From a virus: a stretch of DNA of 20,130 nucleotides. The stretch spans positions 1-20,130 of IMG/VR virus record IMGVR_UViG_3300027608_000209; one strand, given 5' to 3'. The translations under genes and the position numbers were made by a program. Shown here piece after piece: positions 6,891 to 14,074 of this stretch. Within the stretch, counting starts at the first letter, position 1. Each line of letters opens with the position of its first letter. The notes under the pieces are model-generated. The model saw only the letters and a list, made by a program, of their open reading frames with translations. It did no database searches and was not told the DNA's origin.

Positions 6891-8453
6891 CTATCTGAAA
6901 AACGGGCTATTGGACGCTTGCACCTGTGGCATTGTGTCCATAACTGTCAAAGAACAGGCAATAGCCAATGAATCTGGATAGTCGTCAAATGCACCACGCT
7001 CGTTAGGAGCCGCCGCTAATAAGTACGGTCCTTTATAGATTTTTTCAAGGTCAGACATCTGCTGGTTAAAACGCTTCCATGTACGAGTACGGCGAGCCTT
7101 AGAATGTCCTGGAAGAATCAATTGGTCTCTTTGAATAAGTTCCGTCAGATGCACCCAGCGCTCGTTCTGAGCCTTTGAATCAGACGAGATAGGTAAAACC
7201 TCAATATCGGGTAGAAGTAGCGCCAGACGCTCTGCTACAGCGCCTCCTACGCCCTGTGAGTCCACTCCTACACGAAGCAGGTCATAATGGCGAAGGAAGT
7301 CAATAATATGGAAATATTGGGCTTCCCATTCTTCGTTGTTAATCTCAAGCCAGTTAAGTACACGGTGTTCATAGAAGCCAAATGGGTCTGGATGGTCCCA
7401 ATCAACCCACACAATAGTCACAACCGTGGAGTCATTAGAACGAGCCACATCTATGCCTGCCACACAAGGTGTGCGCCACCATTCTTTGACCAAAGGCATA
7501 GATTGGTCATATAGGCGATCCATGCGTTCTTCAGTAACAAACATTCCTTTTTCAAGAATAAATTTATTACAGTAAGACATCTGGAATTCATCGGAGTCTT
7601 CACCAATACGCAGTTTCTCTTTAGAGATAAATTTAGAGTAATTATCGTTGTATTTTGATGCAATACGGTAATCGTACTCAAAATGGGCTTCACGAAACTT
7701 TCGTCCACCATTGGCAGAACGGCGCTTATTGTACTGAATCATACGATAGAAATAAGATTTCTGTCTGTTAGCAGTTCCTGTTAATGCAATTGTTCCGTTG
7801 TTGAACGCCAGCATAGGCTTGATTGACTTAGCAATCATGGTCTCATCGGCTTCCTGAGCCTCGTCAATAAGGACAAAGTGGTAGGTCTTAGATTCAATCT
7901 TTGCCTTGGGGTTACAAGTCTGCATACGGCATAGTGAGCCAGCGTGCTTCAAAGTAATAAGACGACCACGACCACGAGTACCACCACCTGTTGCTTTGTC
8001 ATCAATCTCAGGGTCAAGCAAGAATTGCATTGCGTGATCACTTGTCAACTTAGAAACAATACGACTGAATACAGTTTCAGCCTGTTCTTCTGTTGGCGCA
8101 AATACACCTACCCAAAAACCTTTATTGAACTTCTCTAACCATGTCGGATAGATGGGAGCCAATTTGGGAAGGATGACCATCATGCCAGCCATAACTGCTG
8201 AAAGAACTTCTGATTTACCAGACTGACGAGTTGCTACAACAGTCAACTCATCACCATCTCCTAACACAACAGATTCAACAATGCGATATGCAATCGGGAT
8301 TTGGTAGGGAAAGAATTCAATGTCGCAGAACTCTTCAGTAAAGATAATGATTCGTTTTACTAATTGGTCAACGAATTCAGCCGATGTCTCGTCCAGTTCT
8401 TCGGGGTCACCAAAGTCCTCCAACGGTTCAACAAGATCGTCCTGTTCAATCAT
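6891..8453 (-). CDS. terL: Terminase large subunit (ATPase/nuclease)
   Basis: The packaging motor: an N-terminal ATPase drives DNA through the portal and a C-terminal RNase H-fold nuclease cuts the concatemer. This 520-aa protein shows Walker A ATRQSGKS (74-81), Walker B VLIDEA (194-199), the coupling motif LTGT (224-227), and the nuclease acidic residues in GIDVARSND (Asp335), VGVDSQG (Asp398) and FDDYPDS (Asp490-494). Length and motif order are normal, and nothing suggests inactivation. The start ATG overlaps the stop of the small upstream gene (ATGA, 8453-8450). A classical small subunit was not identified. The 73-aa gene just upstream is a positional candidate. Confidence 0.96.
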   Translation of the reverse strand: MIEQDDLVEPLEDFGDPEELDETSAEFVDQLVKRIIIFTEEFCDIEFFPYQIPIAYRIVESVVLGDGDELTVVATRQSGKSEVLSAVMAGMMVILPKLAPIYPTWLEKFNKGFWVGVFAPTEEQAETVFSRIVSKLTSDHAMQFLLDPEIDDKATGGGTRGRGRLITLKHAGSLCRMQTCNPKAKIESKTYHFVLIDEAQEADETMIAKSIKPMLAFNNGTIALTGTANRQKSYFYRMIQYNKRRSANGGRKFREAHFEYDYRIASKYNDNYSKFISKEKLRIGEDSDEFQMSYCNKFILEKGMFVTEERMDRLYDQSMPLVKEWWRTPCVAGIDVARSNDSTVVTIVWVDWDHPDPFGFYEHRVLNWLEINNEEWEAQYFHIIDFLRHYDLLRVGVDSQGVGGAVAERLALLLPDIEVLPISSDSKAQNERWVHLTELIQRDQLILPGHSKARRTRTWKRFNQQMSDLEKIYKGPYLLAAAPNERGAFDDYPDSLAIACSLTVMDTMPQVQASNSPFFR

Positions 8454-8671
8454 GCTGGGGTACGGCTCTGTAGTTCATCCCAAAGGTTTTTAACTAGATT
8501 CATAATAGTGGTGAATTCCTCTGGGTCTGCCTTGTGATACGCCCATTTATCATAAGAAGCACCAAGTTCCATAAGACATGCATTAAGCCAACCACGCAGT
8601 TGACTTTCATCCATGTTTTTAATTCTGTCAGGCCGTGGTGGTTCTTGCTTGGTTGTTTTTTTGAATATCAT
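8450..8671 (-). CDS. Small helical protein directly upstream of terminase
   Basis: 73 aa from ATG 8671. The frame stays open to a TTG at 8683, and an internal ATG at 8614 would avoid overlapping the previous gene, so the start is uncertain. GGAAA lies a few nt before ATG 8671. The product is mostly helical, with MDESQLRGWLNACLMELG followed by a second helix FTTIMNLVKNLWDELQ. Its stop overlaps the terminase start (ATGA), so the two are probably translationally coupled. Terminase small subunits often occupy this place, but this is shorter than usual and has no visible HTH. Function unknown. Confidence 0.7.
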   Translation of the reverse strand: MIFKKTTKQEPPRPDRIKNMDESQLRGWLNACLMELGASYDKWAYHKADPEEFTTIMNLVKNLWDELQSRTPA

Positions 8672-9086
8672 TCCAATTTCCAATTTCTGAAGCGCTGATG
8701 TCTAGGTAACGACCTTGTACAGCAGATAAAGTACCAGCAGTGTCATCAAGATTTTGACGATAACAAACACCAATCTGAATACTGCGCTTAAACATAGCAA
8801 CATAAACGCCACGACCCTTACGCCACGGCTCAGATAATTCATGCATTGTTCCAAAACCAACAGAAATTAATCGGTTGTCTGAACGAACAATCCAATAGAT
8901 TGGACCAATGCCTTGCACTGTGTCTTTTGTTCCCCTAAACACAAGCCATGCATATGTTGAAAAAGGAATGACAAATGCAAAATGTTGAAACAATGTCATG
9001 TACAAGTACACCAACATAAAAACTAAAGGGCCATACCCTAAAATATAACTAACTTTTTTATAAATCCTGCGTGTGTAGTCTGTCAT
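8628..9086 (-). CDS. Membrane protein, two TM helices, unknown function
   Basis: 152 aa. A short basic N terminus is followed by a hydrophobic region that fits two membrane helices (about residues 14-31, ILGYGPLVFMLVYLYMTL, and 35-50, HFAFVIPFSTYAWLVF). A soluble C-terminal domain of about 100 residues follows, with strands such as IYWIVRSDNRLISVGFG and GVYVAMFKRSIQIGVCYRQ. The strand pattern 'vR..n..isvGfg...PWRkGrGvyv..f.rs..iGvc' resembles small phage membrane proteins of unknown function. It overlaps its upstream neighbour by 29 nt. A lysis or superinfection role is possible and unproven. Confidence 0.72.
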   Translation of the reverse strand: MTDYTRRIYKKVSYILGYGPLVFMLVYLYMTLFQHFAFVIPFSTYAWLVFRGTKDTVQGIGPIYWIVRSDNRLISVGFGTMHELSEPWRKGRGVYVAMFKRSIQIGVCYRQNLDDTAGTLSAVQGRYLDISASEIGNWNDIQKNNQARTTTA

Positions 9087-9645
9087 CTCGTGAACCTATT
9101 CTGCCGTACCTGTAGTTGTTAAGGAATTGATTGATAAAACGACCTTTTGAGGTACTGTTTGCAAAGTTATTATAAACGCTTTCAGGGACATGAGAGTATT
9201 TATAAACATCGTTTGCACGACTACCGTTAAGGTGTGGCTGAAACTTAACATACACAGTACCTAATGTGTTTGTATGTGTAGCCACCCCTGCCTTTTCAAT
9301 TAAATATTCACGGTCTGGTGAATGTGGTACAAACTTGTGTGAAGCAACCCGTGTACTTTTCCCTGGACCTTGATTATAATTGTCTTTTGGCGGCTTTGCA
9401 TCAATAACTGTTTGAGTAGTGTAATCAATGGTAAGTCCACCATTTTCCCCAATTTCCATGGGGTTTCTTTTAGGTACTCGTGGTGTACCAAACATCTCAA
9501 ATTGAGGTAGATGAGACTCTTCTACCTCTCTATCAGGGATGGTCTGAGGTATTAATTGACGCATCTCACGATTAGCGCCAATACGCCCTTCTTCAGCAAG
9601 AAGGTCGGTTAGTGGTGATCTACCTAGTCTCTTCCTCGGAGCCAT
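9058..9645 (-). CDS. KTSC-domain protein
   Basis: 195 aa. The C-terminal part (about 128-181) reads as a KTSC domain: strand GTVYVKF, then VYKYSHVPESVYNNF, then STSKGRFINQFLNNYRY, with the conserved Ser-Lys-Gly turn before the last helix. KTSC domains are small alpha/beta units found in phage and bacterial proteins, without a settled function. The preceding 125 residues are basic and Pro-rich without a recognised fold. The start ATG lies inside the previous small gene (26-nt overlap), with AGGAAG just upstream. Its place between the endolysin and terminase regions gives no clear role. Confidence 0.75.
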   Translation of the reverse strand: MAPRKRLGRSPLTDLLAEEGRIGANREMRQLIPQTIPDREVEESHLPQFEMFGTPRVPKRNPMEIGENGGLTIDYTTQTVIDAKPPKDNYNQGPGKSTRVASHKFVPHSPDREYLIEKAGVATHTNTLGTVYVKFQPHLNGSRANDVYKYSHVPESVYNNFANSTSKGRFINQFLNNYRYGRIGSRDDRLHTQDL

Positions 9646-9751
9646 TATCTTCCTGTTGATTGAGGGCTGCTTTTAGAACAGCCAATTCAATATTTAAACG
9701 AGAAATCTCATTTGAGAGATGTTTGATTACTTCTTGTGGGTTAATTTCCAT
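9620..9751 (-). CDS. 43-aa coiled-coil microprotein
   Basis: MEINPQEVIKHLSNEISRL begins a heptad-patterned helix that runs to about residue 32, followed by an acidic tail (QQEDNGSEEE). An in-frame start at 9802 would place 17 residues over the endolysin end and include no family-like sequence, so ATG 9751 is chosen although its Shine-Dalgarno site is weak. Such short 'ELA.LKAALN' coiled-coil proteins are common near phage lysis and tail genes. A structural or chaperone-like function is a guess. Confidence 0.65.
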   Translation of the reverse strand: MEINPQEVIKHLSNEISRLNIELAVLKAALNQQEDNGSEEETR

Positions 9752-9768
9752 AAGAGCACTATATCGTA

Positions 9769-10302
9769 TTAAGCGGCACCTGGTTTTGGTAGTGCACGCC
9801 AAGCGGCTTCAAACTTTTCTGCGTCTTTAGCCATCTCAGGAGAAAGTTCTAAGTGCAACCACTTGCCTCCAAAAGAACCAGCATTATCGTCCTGGGTGAA
9901 AATTTTTACCCCTGCCTCGTTCTCACCTCTTGAGCACCTGAAGCCTCTTCCATAGCCAGGTTTGCCATCCTTGACATCCTTGTCAAAGGCGTAGTCGTGA
10001 ATCTCCTCAATGCCTAGTTCCTTGGTGTATTTGATAAACCAATTCCACATTTCAACGCCAACCTTGCGATCCGTATAGCCGATGTCTACAGCGGCACCAG
10101 TAGCGTGAACGCTGAGGTATTTCTCCATACCAGGGTCACCAATCTTCTTGCCCTCTGTCTTAGAATTTCGCATCAATCTTGGGGAATAAATCCCCATATT
10201 GGTAGTTTTCCATCTGCGCTTACACAAATCAGCAAGTTTTTCAGTTCCAGGCTGTGCCTTCTTACCATCAAAACTTGGGTAATAACTATATTTTCTTGGC
10301 AT
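9769..10302 (-). CDS. Endolysin: M15-type zinc D-Ala-D-Ala peptidase
   Basis: A peptidoglycan peptidase that cuts the stem peptide to release progeny. The 177-aa protein shows the M15 metallopeptidase pattern SVHATGAAVDIGY (64-76), supplying zinc ligands His66 and Asp73, and WLHLEL (149-153), supplying the catalytic Glu152-type and third zinc His150. It has no signal peptide and no separate cell-wall-binding domain, so it probably needs a holin to reach the wall. GGGAG lies 5 nt before the ATG. It sits alone, without an adjacent obvious holin. The nearest holin-like genes are several kilobases away. A virion-associated lysin is less likely, because the size and layout are typical of a stand-alone enzyme. 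Confidence 0.87.
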   Translation of the reverse strand: MPRKYSYYPSFDGKKAQPGTEKLADLCKRRWKTTNMGIYSPRLMRNSKTEGKKIGDPGMEKYLSVHATGAAVDIGYTDRKVGVEMWNWFIKYTKELGIEEIHDYAFDKDVKDGKPGYGRGFRCSRGENEAGVKIFTQDDNAGSFGGKWLHLELSPEMAKDAEKFEAAWRALPKPGAA

Positions 10303-10339
10303 AAACGCTCCCTGAGACTAGGTATGTGTCTATTTTAGC

Positions 10340-10585
10340 CTATTCTTCAGTCTCGGAAAAAGGAGTGATGTCCGCAGACAGCACAACGGCCTCTTTATCA
10401 GCGGGGATATTACTCACGGATGGGTCAGCAATCATCTTTGCTACCTCAGTTTGAAAGACTTCGTCTACAGCAATGCGGCACCGTTCATGGACAACATTAT
10501 CTATCCACTCTTGTATGTCTTTTACAAACATACCTAGTGCTTTTCTTTCAGCATTTGTTAGAGAAACAGTATATGTATTCATCAT
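10340..10585 (-). CDS. Small helical protein between baseplate and endolysin genes
   Basis: 81 aa starting MMNTYTVSLTNAERKALGM; the start overlaps the previous stop (TAATG at 10585). It is helical: NAERKALGMFVKDIQEWIDNVVHERCRIAVDEVF forms one long amphipathic segment, followed by a loop and an acidic end. The pattern 'NAE.KAL......DiqeWi.N....R...A..e' recurs in small phage proteins encoded after tail-fibre genes. It may be a trimerisation or assembly helper. Function unknown. Confidence 0.72.
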   Translation of the reverse strand: MMNTYTVSLTNAERKALGMFVKDIQEWIDNVVHERCRIAVDEVFQTEVAKMIADPSVSNIPADKEAVVLSADITPFSETEE

Positions 10586-11295
10586 TACCTCAATAAGTAT
10601 CCCATAAAGCCACTGACAAGGTTACGACCTGTGTCGTTAAAAATGTCGGTTGAACCGCTAAAAATGATGCTACTAGGGTTGTAACAACTAGCGGTAATAT
10701 AGTCCCCTACAGACAAACTCATCGTATGTTGTGAGATTGCATGGTGTTGTTGACCATTACCGTAGTGAAAAATTCTTGTTGCGTCTAGACCGTTACGACC
10801 AATGGCTACTTCATAACTAGCACTTGAGATAGTTCTGGAGGACAAAATATGTGTGAACACATACACACCTGCTACGGGGACAGTAAACCTACCAGTAGAT
10901 GTGTTGTAGTGGTTTCCCACATTTAATTGAGCGTTGTCGTAGACAATTGTCCCTGTGGCGGGTGTAAATGTAGAAGCAGTTTTACGAGCCACAAATGCAG
11001 GTATTGCTGGAAGGGTAACGGTACCTGTAAAAGTTGGACTTGCCAAAGGTGCCTTTGTATTTAGTTGAGTTTGAATAGAGTCAGTTTGTACCCAAAATAC
11101 ATTAGTTAAATTTGCGTCATCAGAGGTAACAACAATTTGTGCTCCAATAGATGGTACAGACCAAGGTGCACTACGACCAATATAAGAAATACTTACTTCT
11201 GAGTTAACCCCCAAAAGAGAAGGTATTTTTACACGGATCTCTCCCGTTGCGCTACTGGAGTAGGTAACAAGTGCCCTGTGGATTTGATGATGCAT
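10585..11295 (-). CDS. Baseplate/tail protein: OB-like N terminus fused to C1q-like domain
   Basis: 236 aa. Residues 5-72 (RALVTYSS...GEIRVKIPSLLG...SAPWSVPSIGAQIVV...NVFWVQT) resemble the OB-fold of phage baseplate hub and spike proteins, in which 'GR(I/V)RV.iPsl' and 'P.vG..V.V' are typical. A fibre linker KAPLASPTFTGTVTLP (81-96) follows. The C-terminal 135 residues fit a C1q/TNF-like trimeric receptor-binding head: ASTFTPATGTIVYD, RFTVPVAGVYVFTHIL, then TMSLSVGDYITASCYN and a terminal GFMGYLL strand. This would place a receptor-binding head on a baseplate attachment module. AAAGGA upstream of ATG 11295 is moderately spaced. Confidence 0.78.
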   Translation of the reverse strand: MHHQIHRALVTYSSSATGEIRVKIPSLLGVNSEVSISYIGRSAPWSVPSIGAQIVVTSDDANLTNVFWVQTDSIQTQLNTKAPLASPTFTGTVTLPAIPAFVARKTASTFTPATGTIVYDNAQLNVGNHYNTSTGRFTVPVAGVYVFTHILSSRTISSASYEVAIGRNGLDATRIFHYGNGQQHHAISQHTMSLSVGDYITASCYNPSSIIFSGSTDIFNDTGRNLVSGFMGYLLR

Positions 11296-11319
11296 AAAAC
11301 TAGTGATCCTTTTAGGTTG

Positions 11320-12420
11320 TTACTGTGAGACAGATTCTATCAATGTTTTGCGTAGTTCAAATGCTGTATAAGTGTCATTTACTATTTGTTTTATTTTATC
11401 TTCTACATCTTTTAAAAGATTCAAAACAACTTCTTTTTGTTCAAACCCTAAAGCGTTGTCAGTCATAAACCTTTTATGAAACAAAATTACTTCGTTATTT
11501 AATTTTGTAGTTTCAATTGTTGCGATTTCATAAGCATCCCACGATTCAGGGTAAAGAGATACTAAATGCGACAAAGTAAGATGAGAAAAGTTCTTTTTGA
11601 TGAACATGTCTGCTTCTTCTGATAATGGCTGAACATCCTCTGGGCGTACACGAGCAGTCGGATTACCTTTTAGATATTCAAAGATTTGCATATCAGGCTG
11701 GTTAGACACAAGCGTTTGTTCTATTCCCAGTTGTTGTGCAAACTCAAACGCCTTCACTGCGACAGATTCCGTGTTACTAAATGGTGCCTGTGACACTTGC
11801 GCCCATTCCAAAATCAACTTCAAAGCCTCACCTAAACTGTAAGTAGCAAAAGGCGTAATTGAATTGTTCATCAACTCTGTCTTGTTGTTTTTGTTTTCTC
11901 GTTCAATATAAACAAGATGACCTACACCATTAATTGATAATAGTGGTTCATAAACAAGCAATGCATCAGCAACATCTGGCACAACAATTGTTGAATCACC
12001 AATTGGGTCTGTAAACAGTTCAACACCGTAAAGTCCAGCATCACATCGCCATTGGTTGTCAAACGATGGAACGGGTGCGGAATTCATAAATATAAACCCG
12101 CCATTGTCTACGCTGTTTATACCATGTTTGTAGTATTGATGGATGCGCTCAAACTTTTGAAGATTAACAATTTCAGAGATAATACCATTTGTTGCAATTA
12201 AATTATGTTTGTGTTGGCTTTCTTTTTCATCAGTAAACGCAATTAAAACATGATTATCTTGCATTTTGAATAATGAACAATCTTCAAAAAGTACATTGTT
12301 ATTTACTTCTTCGTAATACAACTCAATGTTTTCAGAAGTTGCATCTATGTTTTGTAACATAAAAAACATAGAGTAGTCATTAACTACAGTTGGAATAAAA
12401 GGGTTAATATTCATAATCAC
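11320..12420 (-). CDS. AT-rich gene of unknown function inside the adhesin locus
   Basis: 366 aa from GTG 12420 (GTGA overlap with the previous stop) or 364 aa from ATG 12414. I cannot assign a family. The N-terminal 170 residues look like mixed alpha/beta with many Asn, Ile and Tyr (NIELYYEEVNNNVLFE, GFIFMNSAPVPSFDNQWRCD). The C-terminal half is helical, with ALKLILEWAQVS, AVKAFEFAQQLGI and a final coiled-coil-like VVLNLLKDVEDKIKQIV. No signal peptide or TM is seen. Base composition is clearly more AT-rich than the flanking tail genes (for example 13 G/C in 12241-12300), and Asn/Lys/Ile codons dominate, suggesting a separate origin. An adhesin chaperone or a tail protein acquired by transfer are options. 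Confidence 0.8.
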   Translation of the reverse strand: MIMNINPFIPTVVNDYSMFFMLQNIDATSENIELYYEEVNNNVLFEDCSLFKMQDNHVLIAFTDEKESQHKHNLIATNGIISEIVNLQKFERIHQYYKHGINSVDNGGFIFMNSAPVPSFDNQWRCDAGLYGVELFTDPIGDSTIVVPDVADALLVYEPLLSINGVGHLVYIERENKNNKTELMNNSITPFATYSLGEALKLILEWAQVSQAPFSNTESVAVKAFEFAQQLGIEQTLVSNQPDMQIFEYLKGNPTARVRPEDVQPLSEEADMFIKKNFSHLTLSHLVSLYPESWDAYEIATIETTKLNNEVILFHKRFMTDNALGFEQKEVVLNLLKDVEDKIKQIVNDTYTAFELRKTLIESVSQ

Positions 12421-13457
12421 GGTCCATAATAATAGAAATACATCAAACCTGCACCACCAGCACTGTTATCGTGACCATTTCCTCCAGAACCATATGTGTT
12501 GTTTGCTCCCCTACTTCCCTGTGCGTTGTCCCCTCTTCCTCCGCCGCCAGCGCCTCCTGCATATCCATATGCTGAAACTCCTGCTCCACCATTTCCGCCA
12601 ATACCACCCTGTGATTGGTTTGCTACAGCGTTTCCGCCTCCGCCTCCAGCGCCACCGCCACCGCCATTTGCAAAAGCAAAGTAATTAGTTTTTCCAACTA
12701 CCCATGACGCAGATGCACCAGAACCACCACCGTTTACACCGTTTACACCACTTCCTGAGTTACTACCGCTTACTTCAAGGCCACCAACACATCCGACACC
12801 ACCAGTTGCCGCCATTGAGAATGTTGCATGACTTATAGAAGATGTTCCACCATTACCACCGTTTCCAGTTCCACCTGCACTACCACCACCACCAATAGAA
12901 ATAGTTAATGTATTACTGTTAGACGCACTAAGCGTTCTGCTAGACGAAATGCTGTAACCGCCACCTCCAGCGCCACCACCAATAGTTCCACCACCGCCAC
13001 CTCCACCAATTAAGAACACATTGTAGATAGTTGGTGCAATAGCACTACCACCTGTAGGTGTAATGGATTGAATTGTGGCATTTGAACCGTAACCAGCAAC
13101 GCCAGGTTTGTATTCTTTAACTCCCCAAGTAGTAAATGATGTTGACGAAGAAGTAACTTGCCCAATTCCGTTAGTAACTACGGCACGAACATCATAAGAA
13201 ACTCCAGCAGTCGGTAAACCTGTTTGGTTTGAGTAAACGCTTTGGCTACCACCAGTCAAACCAGTAATTGTTGAACCATCTGTCCAAGTGGAGTCAACAG
13301 TTTTTTTAAATTGAAACTTAACGCTTGTTGTTTGTAAGTTTGGATTTACCGTTGCGTTGAATGTGGCTCGGTCTTGGTTGAAGTTAGTAACGGCATTGAT
13401 AGTTACCGTTGGTAATTCAGTAATGCTTGCGGCAACTATCCCACGATGGATAGGCAT
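12417..13457 (-). CDS. Glycine-rich tail adhesin with Fn3/Ig-like N terminus
   Basis: 346 aa. Residues 12-112 form a beta-sandwich of fibronectin III/Ig type (PTVTINAVTNF, TVNPNLQTTSVKFQF, YDVRAVVTNGIGQVTSSS, ending SFTTWGV). From about 150 to 337 the chain is a glycine-rich domain with blocks such as VFLIGGGGGGG and NGGGGGAGGGGGN. It ends in an aromatic tip (GLMYFYYYGP). Blocks of Gly-rich sequence with intervening variable loops recall polyglycine-sandwich adhesins such as gp38 of T2/S16-type phages, so a host-receptor role at a fibre tip is inferred. The ATG overlaps the previous stop (TAATG), and its own stop overlaps the AT-rich gene. Confidence 0.83.
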   Translation of the reverse strand: MPIHRGIVAASITELPTVTINAVTNFNQDRATFNATVNPNLQTTSVKFQFKKTVDSTWTDGSTITGLTGGSQSVYSNQTGLPTAGVSYDVRAVVTNGIGQVTSSSTSFTTWGVKEYKPGVAGYGSNATIQSITPTGGSAIAPTIYNVFLIGGGGGGGTIGGGAGGGGYSISSSRTLSASNSNTLTISIGGGGSAGGTGNGGNGGTSSISHATFSMAATGGVGCVGGLEVSGSNSGSGVNGVNGGGSGASASWVVGKTNYFAFANGGGGGAGGGGGNAVANQSQGGIGGNGGAGVSAYGYAGGAGGGGRGDNAQGSRGANNTYGSGGNGHDNSAGGAGLMYFYYYGP

Positions 13458-14041
13458 TATGCGCTCAAATCACCAATAAGGACAAAACTGTTAGTTCCAA
13501 TACAAAACAAAGTAGCAGAAGAATACTGGGTTCGCAGTTTCAATCCTGGGGTTCCAACAAGGGTTGCACCACCAGCAGAAACGGTAACTTGACCAGCACC
13601 CAAACTCAATAGATCAAGGCTTTGACCAGCAGTGAATCCAAGAGAAGTACCGACAGTTACGGTCACAGCAGAAGCGTTATTTAATGTAACCATATTTCCG
13701 AGGTCAGCAGTAAGTAATTGATATGTGGTTCCTGTTTGTGTGTTGACAGTTTGTGTTGAGTTAAAACCACCCGTTGCTCCCGTAGCGCCAGTAGCACCCG
13801 TAGCACCAGTAGGACCAGTTACACCGCTGGCGTTTATCCACGCAGTTCCATTGTATTGCAGAACCTGATTAGTGGCAACGCTTGTTATAGCAACATCTGA
13901 AAGGTCATCAATTGACCCGACAGTAGAGGCAGTGCCTGGAACAAACTTAGTTCCGTTGTATTTTAATACTTGATCACTTGTTGCGCCAGCAGGGTCAATC
14001 TCAACGCCCTTGACAAATAAAGATTTGAGAAAGTTAGCCAT
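13457..14041 (-). CDS. Tail-fibre protein with short collagen-like segment
   Basis: 194 aa. The N-terminal part contains two copies of a fibre motif, VLKYNGTKFVPG (25-36) and VLQYNGTAWINA (60-71). A collagen-like run of Gly-X-Thr triplets spans 73-92. The C-terminal 100 residues form a beta-rich head (TVNTQTGTTYQLLTADLG, AVTVTVGTSLGFTAGQSLDL, FVLIGDLSA) like trimeric fibre tips that bind surface sugars. The related YNGTAW motif is found in the neighbouring 411-aa fibre protein, so the two were probably built from shared modules. Confidence 0.8.
   Translation of the reverse strand: MANFLKSLFVKGVEIDPAGATSDQVLKYNGTKFVPGTASTVGSIDDLSDVAITSVATNQVLQYNGTAWINASGVTGPTGATGATGATGATGGFNSTQTVNTQTGTTYQLLTADLGNMVTLNNASAVTVTVGTSLGFTAGQSLDLLSLGAGQVTVSAGGATLVGTPGLKLRTQYSSATLFCIGTNSFVLIGDLSA
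13766..13825 (-). repeat. Gly-X-Y triplet (collagen-like) tandem repeat
   Basis: A 60-nt stretch encodes GVTGPTGATG and four further GAT units, a short collagen-like triple-helix segment. Repeats of the 9-nt unit make length variation by slippage possible. On the plus strand the unit reads as variants of GTAGCACCA. Confidence 0.8.
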
Positions 14042-14074
14042 AATAGTCCTCTACTAAGGTAGCACAGGGCTACC

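Noticed and set aside
13825-13840. Additional DnaA-like box (TTATCCACG)
   Set aside because: One mismatch to the consensus and inside the collagen-like fibre gene; isolated sites like this are expected by chance.
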